Below are positions 23,413 to 34,259 of a DNA stretch of 64,000 nucleotides, piece after piece. Made by a program: the position numbers and the translations under genes. The stretch comes from Diatrype stigma. Lineage: Eukaryota; Ascomycota; Sordariomycetes; Xylariales; Diatrypaceae. Numbering within the stretch: the stretch's first letter is position 1; each line of letters starts with the position of its first letter. The stretch spans positions 496,001-560,000 of the forward strand of contig JAKJXP020000012.1 of assembly GCA_022225965.2 (NCBI GenBank), in the 5' to 3' direction. The notes under the pieces were generated by a model. That model had not been told where the DNA came from, made no database searches, and was given only the letters and a program-made list of their open reading frames with translations.

Positions 23413-24627
23413 CTAGACGTTGGACTCACTTCTAGCATGAAAGCCTTGGACCGGCATCTCTTCCCATGTCACGTCCACATCAGTCGTAGCGACGATTTCA
23501 GTGTCACCATTGGGCAATCTCCCGTCGCTGGAACCGAGTCGTTTGAAAGTATTAGCCATGAGTTTGAGGCTGATAGCTCTGGCTCTACCGTTCGATCCCG
23601 ACTGTGCAACCTTTTGGCCATCTGAACCAGCTAGTTCACCACTACCCTTAGTACGAGTGCTCTTGCGGATAATCGTGGAGAATCCGAGCTTGTCTAGCAA
23701 TGGTCGATACATCAAAAGACAGGCGGAGATCAGGTAGACCCCTGGCTCAGTTATCGTCCAGATGATCAACTCTACTGCACTAAAGGTAGCGTCGATGTAG
23801 GAGTTTCTGTTATAGAAAGCCGCGAAGCGTAGGATGGATGTGATGAGACCTCTTTCCTAACGCATTAGTCATGCCATTCTACGAACGAGATGCTGAGAAA
23901 AACACTCACATGCTGCCGAAAAGGAAAGTAATAGTGAGGCCCACTTTGAGCCCAGTTGAGGTATGCAAGTTCCAAACAATAGGGATCGGTACGAGAAGCA
24001 ATACGACGTCTGTGATGATGTTTGGAAAACTGCCCCAAACAAATAAAGCTTCTATGTCGATGCAATGGATGGCCTGTTCCTCGAGCGTCCCCCAAAGCGC
24101 AGAAAATGGAGTGCAGCCAAGTAAAAGGGCCAGGACCCCGGCGATCGACGTCGCAATCAACACGGCAATGGTGATGTTCATAATCATAATTATGCGTCGT
24201 TGTGGGAACAACCGCTTGTATAAAAGACAAACGGCTATCTTCGGAAGTATCTCGGTGGCGGCATACCATGTCGCGATAGCTACCAGATATTTCAAAAAAG
24301 TGGTGATAGCTTCGGGATTCGTTTTGATGAGATATTCAATATGGTATCCCACGCTAGCTTGCTTCACAGTAGCTAAATACTGGTCAGTCAAAATTTCTAG
24401 CTATCAGTTGTACCTTGAGACTTACCGATGGCGAGGCCAGCCGTGCCTAGCTGTCCGGCCAAAGAGGTAATAACAAGATAGTCGCTTGCATCATGCTTGC
24501 TCGCAGTGAGATTTCTGGCGTAGAACCGCAGTCCAACTGCAATACTCTCCAAAAGACTGAATGCCCCTACAAATGCCTCGAGTCGATGTCCAATATACTC
24601 GGACGTAGCGTGTGACTGGTTGTCCAT
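23413..24627 (-). CDS. fungal rhodopsin-domain seven-helix membrane protein
   Basis: Multi-pass membrane protein of the large fungal family annotated as rhodopsin-domain or integral membrane protein, often found beside secondary-metabolite genes; its biochemical role is unknown. Exons: 24627-24426, 24372-23910 and 23851-23413, 367 aa. The pattern is typical: an N-terminal helix ending in VGLRFYARNL, a central WYAATEILPKIAVCLLYKR helix, the extracellular Cys in ALLLGCTPFSALWG, a helix pair ending in PIPIVWNLH, then GLITSILRFAAFYNRNS, the conserved VELIIWTITEPGVYLISACL helix and RPLL, and a hydrophilic Ser/Gly-rich tail with acidic residues. It lacks a retinal-binding Lys in a recognisable opsin motif, so it is not a microbial opsin. 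It lies between the PKS and the NRPS-like gene. Confidence 0.88.
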
Positions 24628-24795
24628 GACCGTAGAATCAGAGTGAATAACCAGCTTATTAGGTTGCCTTGTTTTAGATTTTCATTTATATCGGCACCTT
24701 CAAAGTAAGCACTACCAAAGTAAAGTTCGGGAGGCGAGGTGTACTAAGCCATGCGAGAGTACGAATGTATAAGTCCTGCATGTTCTCAAGCATCA

Positions 24796-24797
<2 letters not shown>

Positions 24798-24871
<74 letters not shown>

Positions 24872-24913
24872 NNNNNNNNNNAAATAACCCGCCCCCCCCC
24901 CCCCCCCCCCCCC
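24798..24913. repeat. scaffold gap flanked by 74 G and 22 C
   Basis: A run of G (24798-24871), then ten N (24872-24881), nine bases and G, then a run of C (24892-24913). G at the right end of the left contig and C at the left end of the right contig is what two-colour Illumina dark-cycle poly(G) would leave at a contig break. I treat it as an assembly artefact rather than biology. Confidence 0.8.
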
Positions 24914-24988
24914 AAGAGAGGCAGAGGCAGTCGGCAGGTCTTTGATTCGCTCACCAACCAACTCGGCGCTTCACGTAGTCCGCACGCG

Positions 24989-25010
24989 CCGCATGTTGCA
25001 GGATGTTGGT
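24989..25010 (-). promoter_or_regulatory. partial copy of the shared promoter motif, inverse orientation
   Basis: On the minus strand this reads CCAACATCCTGCAACATGCGG-like sequence, matching the CCAACATC...TGCGG part of modules A and B. It lies about 360 bp upstream of the minus-strand rhodopsin-like gene. It is short, so the match could be chance. Confidence 0.35.
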
Positions 25011-25258
25011 GCGGGGGGAAAGGGCTCGTCCAATCTAAGGGATGCCTTGCCGCTTGTTGGAAGGAAGAGGTAGACGAGTCCAACAGATCAGAAGACGGAT
25101 CAGGATATTACAATCTCAGACTAGTACCCCGTGCTACCTGTGTTAGTCGTGACCAGTATGGCCAGCCTGCTCTGGCTTTGGTATTACCGTTACATTTTGT
25201 ACAAATCATTGGCATAACGCAAGGCAGAGTCACACTACTTAGGTACGTTCTACCCAGG

Positions 25259-25335
25259 CAGATCGTCGCCAACATCTTACTATGTATGCGGTTGGTAGGT
25301 GATGAACTAGGCCCAGGACCGCGAAAGGTGTTGGC
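25259..25335 (+). promoter_or_regulatory. promoter module B, about 250-330 bp upstream of the NRPS-like gene
   Basis: Partner of the module at 21162-21230, with an 8-bp longer spacer after GCCAACATCTT. It keeps TGCGGTTGGTAGG, GATGA, CAGGACCGCGAAA and TGTTGGCC. The conservation of many blocks in order between two otherwise unrelated promoters suggests common regulation or a duplicated promoter segment. Confidence 0.65.
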
Positions 25336-25393
25336 CAAGACCTGCCAGATACTCGTGGGGTTACCAAATAGAATTACTTGCATGTGCAGGGAT

Positions 25394-25413
25394 GCCCCCA
25401 CGACGTTGGGGGC
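25394..25413. repeat. hairpin-forming inverted repeat in the NRPS-like promoter
   Basis: GCCCCCA and TGGGGGC pair with a 6-base loop; flanking ATGCC/GGCAT can extend it imperfectly. Its role is unknown. Confidence 0.5.
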
Positions 25414-25584
25414 GGCATACTCCTAAAATAACATGCTCTGGCATCTATGTGGTGCCCCCGTATAATATAAAAAAATGCACTTCTCGCTGTTAGTTCCACA
25501 GCTAACGGAGTCCATTCTGAGACAATTTGGGGGCTCTAACTTTGACTCTCTGTCTGTTTCTCTGGAAGCCATCTAGACTGCGCT

Positions 25585-28500
25585 ATGGTGTCTGAACACG
25601 AGCGTGTCGCCCGCGCGGCGAATTGCTTACTGCCGCACGTCGTCGACAGGCTGGCACGCGAGAGGCCAAATGCCAGGTACGGCGAATGGGTAATGGGATC
25701 GGGCGTGACCATCGTCACTTACGCTGAACTTGCCAATGTCGTCAACGGCTTGGCTTGGTCGCTTATTGACCAGCTCGGCGGGCCCGGCTCTTCCGAGACC
25801 CACCCCGCCGTTCTGACCTATGTCGGCCCAAACGACGTCCGCTACTCTGCGATGGTGTTTGCCGCCGCCAAAGTTGGCTATGTGGTCTGTCTGCTCTTTC
25901 CCAGTCTCGAGTCCTCTATTGCCATAATACTAACGACCATACCGATATTAGCTGTTTGCAACATCACCTCGGAACAGTACCGCTGCACATCGTGCCCTGT
26001 TTGATCGCCTCCAATGCCAAACCCTCGTTACATCGGACCCGGTCCCACCAGCGGCGTCTACCATTCTCGAAGCCATAAAGCCACCACGGCATCTCAAGGT
26101 ACCGTCTATTGAGGAGCTTTTTGAAAAACGTTACCCGCCATATGTTCTGGATAAGGACTTCCAGCATTTGCGGCATAAGCCCTTCATCGTCTTGTAAGCC
26201 CACATACATCTTTGTTATGCTGCATAGGAAGCTGATCGGTGGCCGCTAGACACACATCTGGGACGACGGGACTACCTAAGCCAATCATTTGTCCCCATGA
26301 GACATTGGCGCAGGCACTGAATGCTAAGAGTATGGAAGGGCCTGATGGAATCCCTACTACAGAGAGTACCTTGTTGAATGGCAAGCGAATATTAGTGACG
26401 CTGCCACCCTTCCATGTTCGCTGAAACCCCGTATCCTTATGTGAGGTTGAAGCTAATGCTCTGTGCCAGGGCGCCCTTCTCACCCAACTTATGGGCGGTG
26501 CTATTCCTTACGGCAATGTTGTTATTACCCCAGCGACAAGCCCCATCCCGACGGCTCAAGCCGTCGTGGATGCCCTTAAGCAAACTCCTGCTGATGTAGC
26601 ATTACTTGTACCGTCAGTAGTGGCCGAATTAGCTCAGGTACGTTCGTTATGTTCATGCCTTTACTACACCTTGGCTGATAAGCATTGGTGCAGAACCCTG
26701 ATTTGCTCGACTACTGTGCTGCGCATCTCGAGGCCATCATCTATATTGGTGGTGATCTACCCCAAGACATTGGCGATCGTGTTGCCGCTAAGGTTTACCT
26801 ACGCTGCCTATGGGGGGCGACGGAGGCCGGCATTGTTCCGCAATTGCTTCCCCCGGAATTACATCCCTCTACGCCATTTGGCCGAAGCCTGTGGCGCTAC
26901 ATTCGATTTCACCCGTGCGTTGGCGCGATATTCGACCCAGTGGCAGAGGGAGTTCATGAGCTGGTGATTCGGCGAGACAAAACTATAGCCGACACTCAAC
27001 CATGTTTCACCATCCCAGGGCTGGATCAGCTTGAGGAATACCGCACAAAAGACCTGTTTGAGCAGCATCCTAGCATCCCTGACTTGTGGCGCTGGCGTGC
27101 TCGGGCTGATGATATTATCGTTTTTCTCAACGGCGAGAAAACGAATCCAATTTCAATGGAGCAACACATAATGGGGAATAACCCGGAGCTGAGCGGTGCG
27201 CTTGTGATTGGCGCTCAGCGATTCCAGGCCGCGCTGTTGATTGAGCCGGTTTCGAAGAACCCTTTGACGACAGCAGAGCAGGCCGCTCTGATCGAGCGCA
27301 TCTGGCCGAGTGTTGACGAAGCTAATCGCAGTGCCCCTGCTCACGCACGTGTAGAGAAGTCCTTCATTCTTGTTGTTCCACCAGACCGCCCGTTCATTCG
27401 TGCCGGCAAAGGGACATTCATGAGGGGTCCTAGTATCAGCCAATACAATGGAGAAATCGAGAGGCTCTATGCCAACGCAGATATAATTCCGGAAGACCAC
27501 GAAGATAGGGCTAGCGACGCGATTTGGCACACCCCAGACCTCGACGCAGTCGCTGACGAGTTGCGACAACAAATTTGTACGGTGACGGGTTGGTCAGAGC
27601 TCGATGACGATGACAGCTTCTTTGATCGTGGCATGGATTCTCTTCAGGGGCTCCAGCTCACCCGCGCTCTGCGACGAACGTTCCGCCATCATGACTTTGC
27701 CCTTTCAACCGTTTACAAGAACCCAAGCATTTCCCAACTAGCATCGGCGATAGTCACGCGGAAAAGCGACGAAGATGAAATCAAAACCTTGGAAGCTTTA
27801 CTCGCTACCTACCGGGGACTTATTCAACAGATCCCAGTACCGCAAAAGGATAGGGATTCCTCTAAGAGGCCGTCAGAGTCCATCAATATTCTATTGACTG
27901 GATCTACGGGCACTGTCGGCACGTACTTACTGTTCGCGTTGCTCGAGTGCGATAAGATTGGACGCGTCTTTTGTCTGAATCGCAGAGATGATGGCGGCCG
28001 GAAAATCCAGCACGAAAGGTTCGCGGCGTTGGGCCTCCCGGTGACACGCTTAATGAACGGTGACAACCCCGTCACCTTTATCAAGGCCGTGGTTCAAGGA
28101 CCATCGCTCGGGTTGGACAACACCACTTACGAGATGCTACGCACACAAGTCGACCTTGTAATCGATGCAGCCTGGCCGGTTAATTTCAACTTAGCCCTAA
28201 CGGAGTTCCGGCCCCAGCTAGCCGGGTTGGTGAACCTGTTGTCTCTCGCCGCAGCTAGTACCGCTCCGGCAGCACGAGTTGTTTTTATCTCCTCTATAGC
28301 TGCCGTAGGAGGGCACACCGATGGTCCGCCCCCGGAGGAAGTGCTCAGCAGCCTAGAAACGCCCGCGCCATTGGGATATGGGCGCGCAAAGTTCCTCGCC
28401 GAGCTGCTCATGGATGCTGCGGCCCAGCACCTAGGGCACGCTGTACCTACAACCATTGTCCGAATCGGCCAGGTAGCCGGTCCGGTACGGCGCCGCGGGT

Positions 28501-29063
28501 TGTGGAATCCCAGGGAGTGGTTTCCCAGCATGGTACTAAGCTCGCTGCATCTAGGACAAGTCCCCGATAACCTTGGCCCTCGCTTCGACAGTGTTGACCT
28601 TGTGCCTGTCGACATCCTTGCCGATGTAATCGTCGAACTTGTCACAGCAACAGAGATAACGACGGTGGTAGGAGGGAGCGCCGCCACTACAGTATTCAAC
28701 ATACGCAATGCAAATATTGTGCCGTGGCGCTCACTCTTACCTGCTGTCACTGACGCCACAGTGCCACCACTCCAGGTTGTCTCCCCCGCAACTTGGCTGG
28801 CTGCGCTACGCACAAGTTGTGATATGGGGGATACTAAGGGCCTTGCGTATGAGAACCCAGCTATCAAACTGCTTGACTTCTTTGGCAGCCTCTGGGTGCC
28901 GGATAAGGAGGCTCAGGGAATACCACCTCGACCACAAGCTATGTCGGTGGAGCGCGCTCTCGCCGCCAGCCCGGCTCTCCGTAGGCTAGAACCGATTAGA
29001 ATTGAGTGGATGCGTAAGTGGGTAGAGGAGTGGTTGGACATGCGGAAGAAGAGAGACTATTAA
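25585..29063 (+). CDS. NRPS-like carboxylic acid reductase (adenylation-thiolation-reductase)
   Basis: Activates a carboxylic acid with ATP, loads it on a phosphopantetheine arm and releases it by NAD(P)H reduction as aldehyde or alcohol. Exons: 25585-25884, 25952-26193, 26250-26415, 26470-26637 and 26694-29063, 1081 aa. Adenylation: A3 at residue 181 on (LHTSGTTGLPKP), A5 LWGATEAG near 333, A7 YRTKDLFEQHP, A8 ARADDIIVFLNGEK near 430, A10 Lys in RAGKGTFMR. Thiolation: Ser608 in DRGMDSLQGLQL. Reductase: Rossmann motif GSTGTVGTY at 695 and the catalytic Tyr854/Lys858 pair in GYGRAKFLAE. No condensation domain is present. Similar fungal enzymes reduce aryl, fatty or polyketide acids; the substrate is not deducible here. 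The reductase sequence fits an aldehyde- or alcohol-releasing R domain. It is convergent with the FAD monooxygenase (191 bp apart). Confidence 0.94.
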
Positions 29064-29254
29064 AACAGCGATTGTTTAACTGGGGTCTCAGTAATTAGCA
29101 GAGGAACTTTTGATGTCTTATTGAAAGGTTCACTAACATGGAGATGGTTATAAGGACGAAGAATGGCTATCCCCGTATGTAGGTATCAACTACTATTCTT
29201 GCTCCAAAATATATCGCTCTTTGCCTCCTGACACATGCGACTAGCATTATTCCA

Positions 29255-30743
29255 TTATTTTTGATAATGTTGAGTAAAATCATACCTCACAGAGAGGGAC
29301 GACAATAGTAGCTCTTGCTGGAGAGCTTTGTTGTTCTCTGCCTTCTTGAAAGCCTGCAGGATGGGATCTCGATCCAAAAGGGTATCGGGGTTGCTAGAAA
29401 CACGCTTGAAGTCGTTCTGTGATACGGGATCGATCACATTCCTGTACCTTTCGATCCTCTTTTCGCTGTATATATCTAATATTGACTCGTCCGCTTTGCC
29501 GTCCCAGATCCCAGCTAAGCAGTCGTACAGCCCGCCAACATCCACAAACCCGCTGGTAATTCCCATGCCACCCCAGGGATTACACAGATGTGCAGCGTCG
29601 GCGGCAAGTAGAATTCGACCTTTACGAAAGGATGGTGCGCAGCGTTCTGTTAGATTTACCGGTTAATATTATCCCTGTACTCGGAAAACATGAATGATAA
29701 AGGAGGTGAACCCTGCGACACACGAAGCCCAAATATGGGTTTCGAACAGTCGATTCCAAGCAACCCTGAGACTTAAGACAGCCTAGGGGAGGTGAGGAGC
29801 TCATGAAACTTACGATGCATCTTGTAGGGCGATATACCAGTCAGTTTGTAATCCTCAGGTCCTGGGTGACCGGGGAGCATCAGCTTAAATTTCCAAGGCT
29901 GTCGTGTCTTCATTTCTTCCCAAGTGAGTCCCGATGACTCGCCATATGTTACGCGATATAACCCATCCGAAGTAAGTTTAGCAGCCATCTTTAAAGCATG
30001 GTTAGTGGTATACTCGTATTGAGACAGGGCGAGACTAACAAAGAAGTGTTCTTGATGTGGGACGAAGTTCAAGTCCTCAAATCCGTGCTTGGCAAAATCG
30101 TAGTATACCTGTACCATGTAAGTGGGGGTTATTATCGTGGTAGTTAGACTGGAGGTGGCTATTCGCCACGTACATCCGTCGAGACGATCTGTGAATCCCA
30201 CGTGAAGCCAGGAAATTCGTCACCGAAAATCGACTTCCTCACTGTACTTTTTCCACCGTCACATCCCACGATAAAATCACCGTAAACCCTCGTTTGCCCT
30301 TGGGGTGTTTCCACATCCACCCATGCTTGATTCTCATCTTGGCCGGTCTCTACGACTCGATAATCCCAGAATATCTCGGCGTTGTACTTACAGACGGCCT
30401 CTTCGAGCATCAAGTGATTTAGTTGATCCAACACCAAACAGGCCTTCCGCAAATCCTTCCCACCAACGTTAGCTAAGACCTCGCCATCCGTTCCTGTGAT
30501 CCACTCGAAGTCACCCCATCGCCTCCAAGCCGTTGATGCTGGAGTCAACCCCTGGTGACGGATTTTGTCAATGATCCCAGCTCTTTCAAGGTCTGGGATT
30601 GCCGCAGATCCATAGTAGGCTGCTCTTGGTTGTTTATCCAGCTCATGCGATGCTTCCAGAATGTGTACCGTAATACCATGCTTCGAAAGGAGGAGGGCGA
30701 GGAGGAGTCCGGAAGGACCGGCTCCCACAACAACTACCTGCAT
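29255..30743 (-). CDS. FAD-dependent monooxygenase (aromatic hydroxylase-type fold)
   Basis: Flavoprotein hydroxylase or epoxidase, group A type, using NAD(P)H and O2. Exons: 30743-30174, 30108-29814 and 29646-29255, 418 aa. Motifs: N-terminal GAGPSGLLLALLLSKHG (dinucleotide binding) followed by HILEAS with the Glu that binds FAD ribose; IVGCDGGKSTVRK (DG motif); LLAADAAHLCNPWGGMGI (GD motif, FAD phosphate), then SGFVDVGGLYDCLAGI. The C-terminus SVRYDFTQHY is common in fungal members of this family. No membrane helix is evident. Its place beside the NRPS-like gene and near the PKS suggests tailoring of the cluster product, by inference. The start lies close to an upstream AT-rich segment, and no alternative start fits better. 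Confidence 0.9.
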
Positions 30744-31363
30744 ATAATTAGCTTACGGTATGTCCGCGAATCCATACACGGAAACTGATTTTCTTGCCTT
30801 CTCAAATGAATGGCCCATGGTCTGCTGTAGTCTCGAAGACTATGGTCAATATGTAGAGCGAGGGCTTTACGGACCCAGCTATATAATGGCTCAGGCCCCC
30901 TGAATTTCTTAGCCGCCATTAGTGCCCATAATAGGTATCCCGTTTGATGATGTAGAAGGGCTGACTTCCCCGCATGCTCAGATATGTGATGATGCACACC
31001 TAACGCTGGGGTAGGCTTCCGTCAGGAGCTGCACGGGTACTGCACCCATTAGTTAACATATCTTATTGACTCTGTCATTGGCCTATCCGACAGCCACGAT
31101 CTGCCCGTGCCATGTGTACAAGGATGGATGGTCAGCAAGGGAATTTGAACTCGCGGCCTGGCCCTTTCTTGTGCTGCCGGAATATGCAATTCTCCTCCAG
31201 GTGACTGGGGTAATCAGATGCAGGATTTGCCAGAGCGGAAGATAGGATGACCTGAGACCTACAAGGGCTTTGTGTCAACTTACTGTGACCATCGACTAGG
31301 ACACTTCGCACTATTGTTGTTCATCATTTCTTTAGCGACGTTCATTTCACATATTACGAAAAA
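30744..31363. other. divergent promoter between FAD monooxygenase and ankyrin gene
   Basis: No gene is supported. The two promoter modules found upstream of the PKS and NRPS-like genes are not evident here. Confidence 0.5.
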
Positions 31364-34114
31364 ATGGAGGTCCTCGGCGGGCTAGCCAGCATTATTGCTA
31401 TAGGGCAGGCGATCAGCTCAATCCCCAAGATCATTAAGGTGATGAGAACTGTTTCAAACTCAACGAAAGAGCTTCAGGATCTATTATTTGAAGTATGAAT
31501 TCATTCATGGAGAAGCCAGATCGATCGACTAAATAGTACTACAGCTCGAAATACTAGTGGCAAGCTACAACTACATCAAAGAGACCCTTGGCTTATTTTC
31601 CCCTGAGGGTACACCCCTCAACATTGCATATGAGGAGCCTTACTATATGATGATCTTGCGAAGCAAGCTTGAGGCACTGTTGGAACAACTAGAAGCACTG
31701 GCTAAGGACTGCCAGAAGCTTACAGAAGAAACACCGCGAAAGTCGTTCCGAGCGACGTGGCCTTGGAAACGACATAAGGTACTGGGGCTTTACGAAGAGG
31801 CGCGGCTAATTCAAGGTCATCTAGACTCTGCAATGGGAGTATTCATGAATCGGGCATTACAGTAATTACACCTTGCAGGTCTTTTGGTATTATTCATCAT
31901 TTCTGATAAGTGTATAGCAATCAGGGCAACCTTCTAGCACAGATCCACAACGCTGTCCTTGGAAGCCCACCACATACTGCTGATGACACAGACAACAAGG
32001 GGACTGATGCCGGCGGTCCAAGAACTGCACCCAGAGACCTCCACCCGGCTTCCAAGACTTTTGAGCCTGAAGATGTCTCACGTCTATATCTTCTACAATC
32101 AAGGAAGCAACATAACAGCCCCTGCGTCTGCCCCTGCCATCGACCCCAAGCAAGACGGACTCGGCAGTTGCCTTATGTTCCTATCCCTGGGAAGATATCG
32201 ATTGCACACTCGAATGTGGTCAATTGGATCTTCCCCTGCCGAAAATGTGAATGTAGCCTTCCACGCGCATTGGTCAGCGTGGATTACCGATTCCCAACAT
32301 GGCTCTGGAACAGGGCCGTGGTGTTCAAAACTTCCTTGAGCGTGTTATCTGGAATAGGCGTATCTCTTCATCTACCGACTGTTCTGCGCAGTGACGACCC
32401 GATCTGGCCCGCATTGAGGTCCCCAATAATAGAAGACGTCCAGAGGTTTATATCTCAAAACAGCTATAGGGCGACAGACACGGACCGACAAGGAGGTTCG
32501 CTTTTGGAGGTAAGACTTAACTTTCCCAAAGTAAAGAGAAAATCATAATGATTACTAACAATGTTGTTGCCGTAGTATGCTATGTCATATAATCAATATG
32601 CAATAGTCTTAGTCCTCCTGGACCGCTTCACGCACATCCTGAGGGATACCACGGCCGCTAAGTAAGCGAGAACTTTCTTAGGTCTTAGGTGATGATTTTC
32701 TCCAAAGTTAATCTAGTATCACCTATGATTGAATTGAAACTGATGATTTAGTAATGCTACGGTTCGAGCGAGAGCTGGGCTCACTGGCCGTGAAAAGGCA
32801 CATTCCGATTTCGAGGCATATGTTCTGAACCGCGTTGTTGAGCTAGCTGACGATGAGGTCGAAGCGCGTCCACTCATGATCCATGAGGCAGTGCGAAATG
32901 ATGGTGACCTCAGCGCCGCTATGGAGGCAGATGCTTCTACCATCGACGACCTTGACATCGAAGGCTTCACGCCATTGCAGCTCGCATGCCTATATGACAA
33001 TCTTGACGCGCTCAAATTCCTTTTACGACACGAGGCCAATGTCCATACTACAGATCGGCAGGGCAACACGCCACTGCATCTCGCCGCTTCGAGGGGCCAG
33101 GTTACATTTGTGGCCTGTCTGCTGGATGCTGGTAGCAACATCAACCAACGCGATCTCAACGGCGAGACGGCGCTTCATAAAGCCTGTCGATCGTGGGTCC
33201 TCGATGATGACAGCCAGATCGTGGAATATCTGCTCGGCCGGGGCGCTGAGGCCGCTACGTGTAACAGTTACGGGGAGTCGGTGCTTCACCTACTCGCCAA
33301 CCAACCGCGTAGTCCCCCAGCCGTAAAACGACGCGCTGATCTGCTTATGCAGTTCGGAGCCTGGTCCACCATTAACGCCCAAAACCATTTTGGTAACACT
33401 CCCCTTCTCAAGGCGATATGGGAGGTTAATGAAACCATGGTGCCGCTACTTCTAGAGGCGGGGTCGAGTTGCGATATATCAAACTCCAAAAGACTCAACG
33501 TGCTGCACGCGGCCGGCAGGATTGGAAATCGTAGCATCATAAACTGTCTGCGGAAAGCATGTTTGAAGGGACCGGATTTTAGATCCAAGTCGACTGACGG
33601 GTTAACACCCATTGGGGAGCTTCGGCGGGCGATTCATAGAGATCGACACAGTGTGGCCAAGATGGTGAAGGATAGAAACCCGACTCCGGATGAGGTATCA
33701 GCATTTGAAGCCCTCCTAAGAGAAGTGCGAGACCGAGGTGTCATCGCAGAGGTGGCTAAGCTGGAGGGTGTCATAACTGATATCGAGTCTATAGCTATTG
33801 AGAGGGCCCATGAAACACTTAGGGGTTTGATGCGATGGAAAGGGGACGCACACATTCAGGAAGAAATGAAGATATTTCGGACGGTCGACTTGAAAGTCAA
33901 GCAAGGTTTGCTGCAGCAAGCGGTTCAGATTCTGAGAGAATACATCAGAGTGGCTGAGGGAAGGATGGACATATCCCCATTTGAAGAGGAGGACAATGCT
34001 TCGTTTAAGCTGACGAATGCTGGAGGAATAAACCATGGGGATAGAGACGATGGGAATAGGACGAAGGAGCTTAGTTCTGACGAAGATGAGTACGAATCTT
34101 GTTCTGAGCAGTAG
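31364..34114 (+). CDS. HeLo-like N-terminal domain plus ankyrin-repeat protein
   Basis: 828-aa protein in five exons: 31364-31492, 31545-31861, 31918-32509, 32576-32661 and 32752-34114, all phases closing. Residues 1-60 (MEVLGGLASIIAIGQAISSI, LEILVASYNYIKE) resemble the fungal N-terminal domains of STAND/NLR-like proteins, helical bundles linked to cell-death signalling. The middle part has the CVCPCH motif and the FPTWLWNRAV block of a recurrent fungal ankyrin-protein family. Residues about 420-600 form ankyrin repeats (GFTPLQLACLYDNLDALKFL, GNTPLHLAASRGQVTFVACL, GETALHKACRS, FGNTPLLKAIWE). The C-terminus is helical and then acidic (SSDEDEYESCSEQ). There is no NACHT or NB-ARC ATPase, so it is not a full NLR. 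Such proteins often mediate incompatibility or immune-like responses, but the role of this one is unknown. Confidence 0.85.
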
Positions 34115-34259
34115 CAGTAACTAGCAGAACCTGGCGCAACAGCTTCTTGATGTTGCCTATTTATTCATGTTATTACAAGTTCATCTAACCATTCTTTTAA
34201 TGGAGACCAACCATGATTGAGTATCCAGCCAGGACGAAACATTAGGTAGTCTAGGAGTG

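Larger units (their letters stand above)
24628..25584. other. intergenic region with scaffold gap and shared promoter module
   Basis: Divergent promoter region between the rhodopsin-like (minus) and NRPS-like (plus) genes. It contains the poly(G)/N/poly(C) gap, a partial motif copy at 24989-25010, module B at 25259-25335 and a hairpin at 25394-25413. The true length is unknown because of the gap. Confidence 0.7.

Noticed and set aside
23413..24627. Possible microbial opsin (light sensor)
   Set aside because: The family name contains rhodopsin, but no retinal Schiff-base Lys motif is visible; it belongs to the non-photosensory fungal membrane family.
24686..25083. Poly-Pro and poly-Gly frames across the N gap
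   Set aside because: They are translations of G/C homopolymers and N and have no biological meaning.
31120..31200. tRNA-like B-box words on the minus strand (GAGTTCAAATTCC)
   Set aside because: The T-stem does not pair and no acceptor, D or anticodon arm can be drawn around it.
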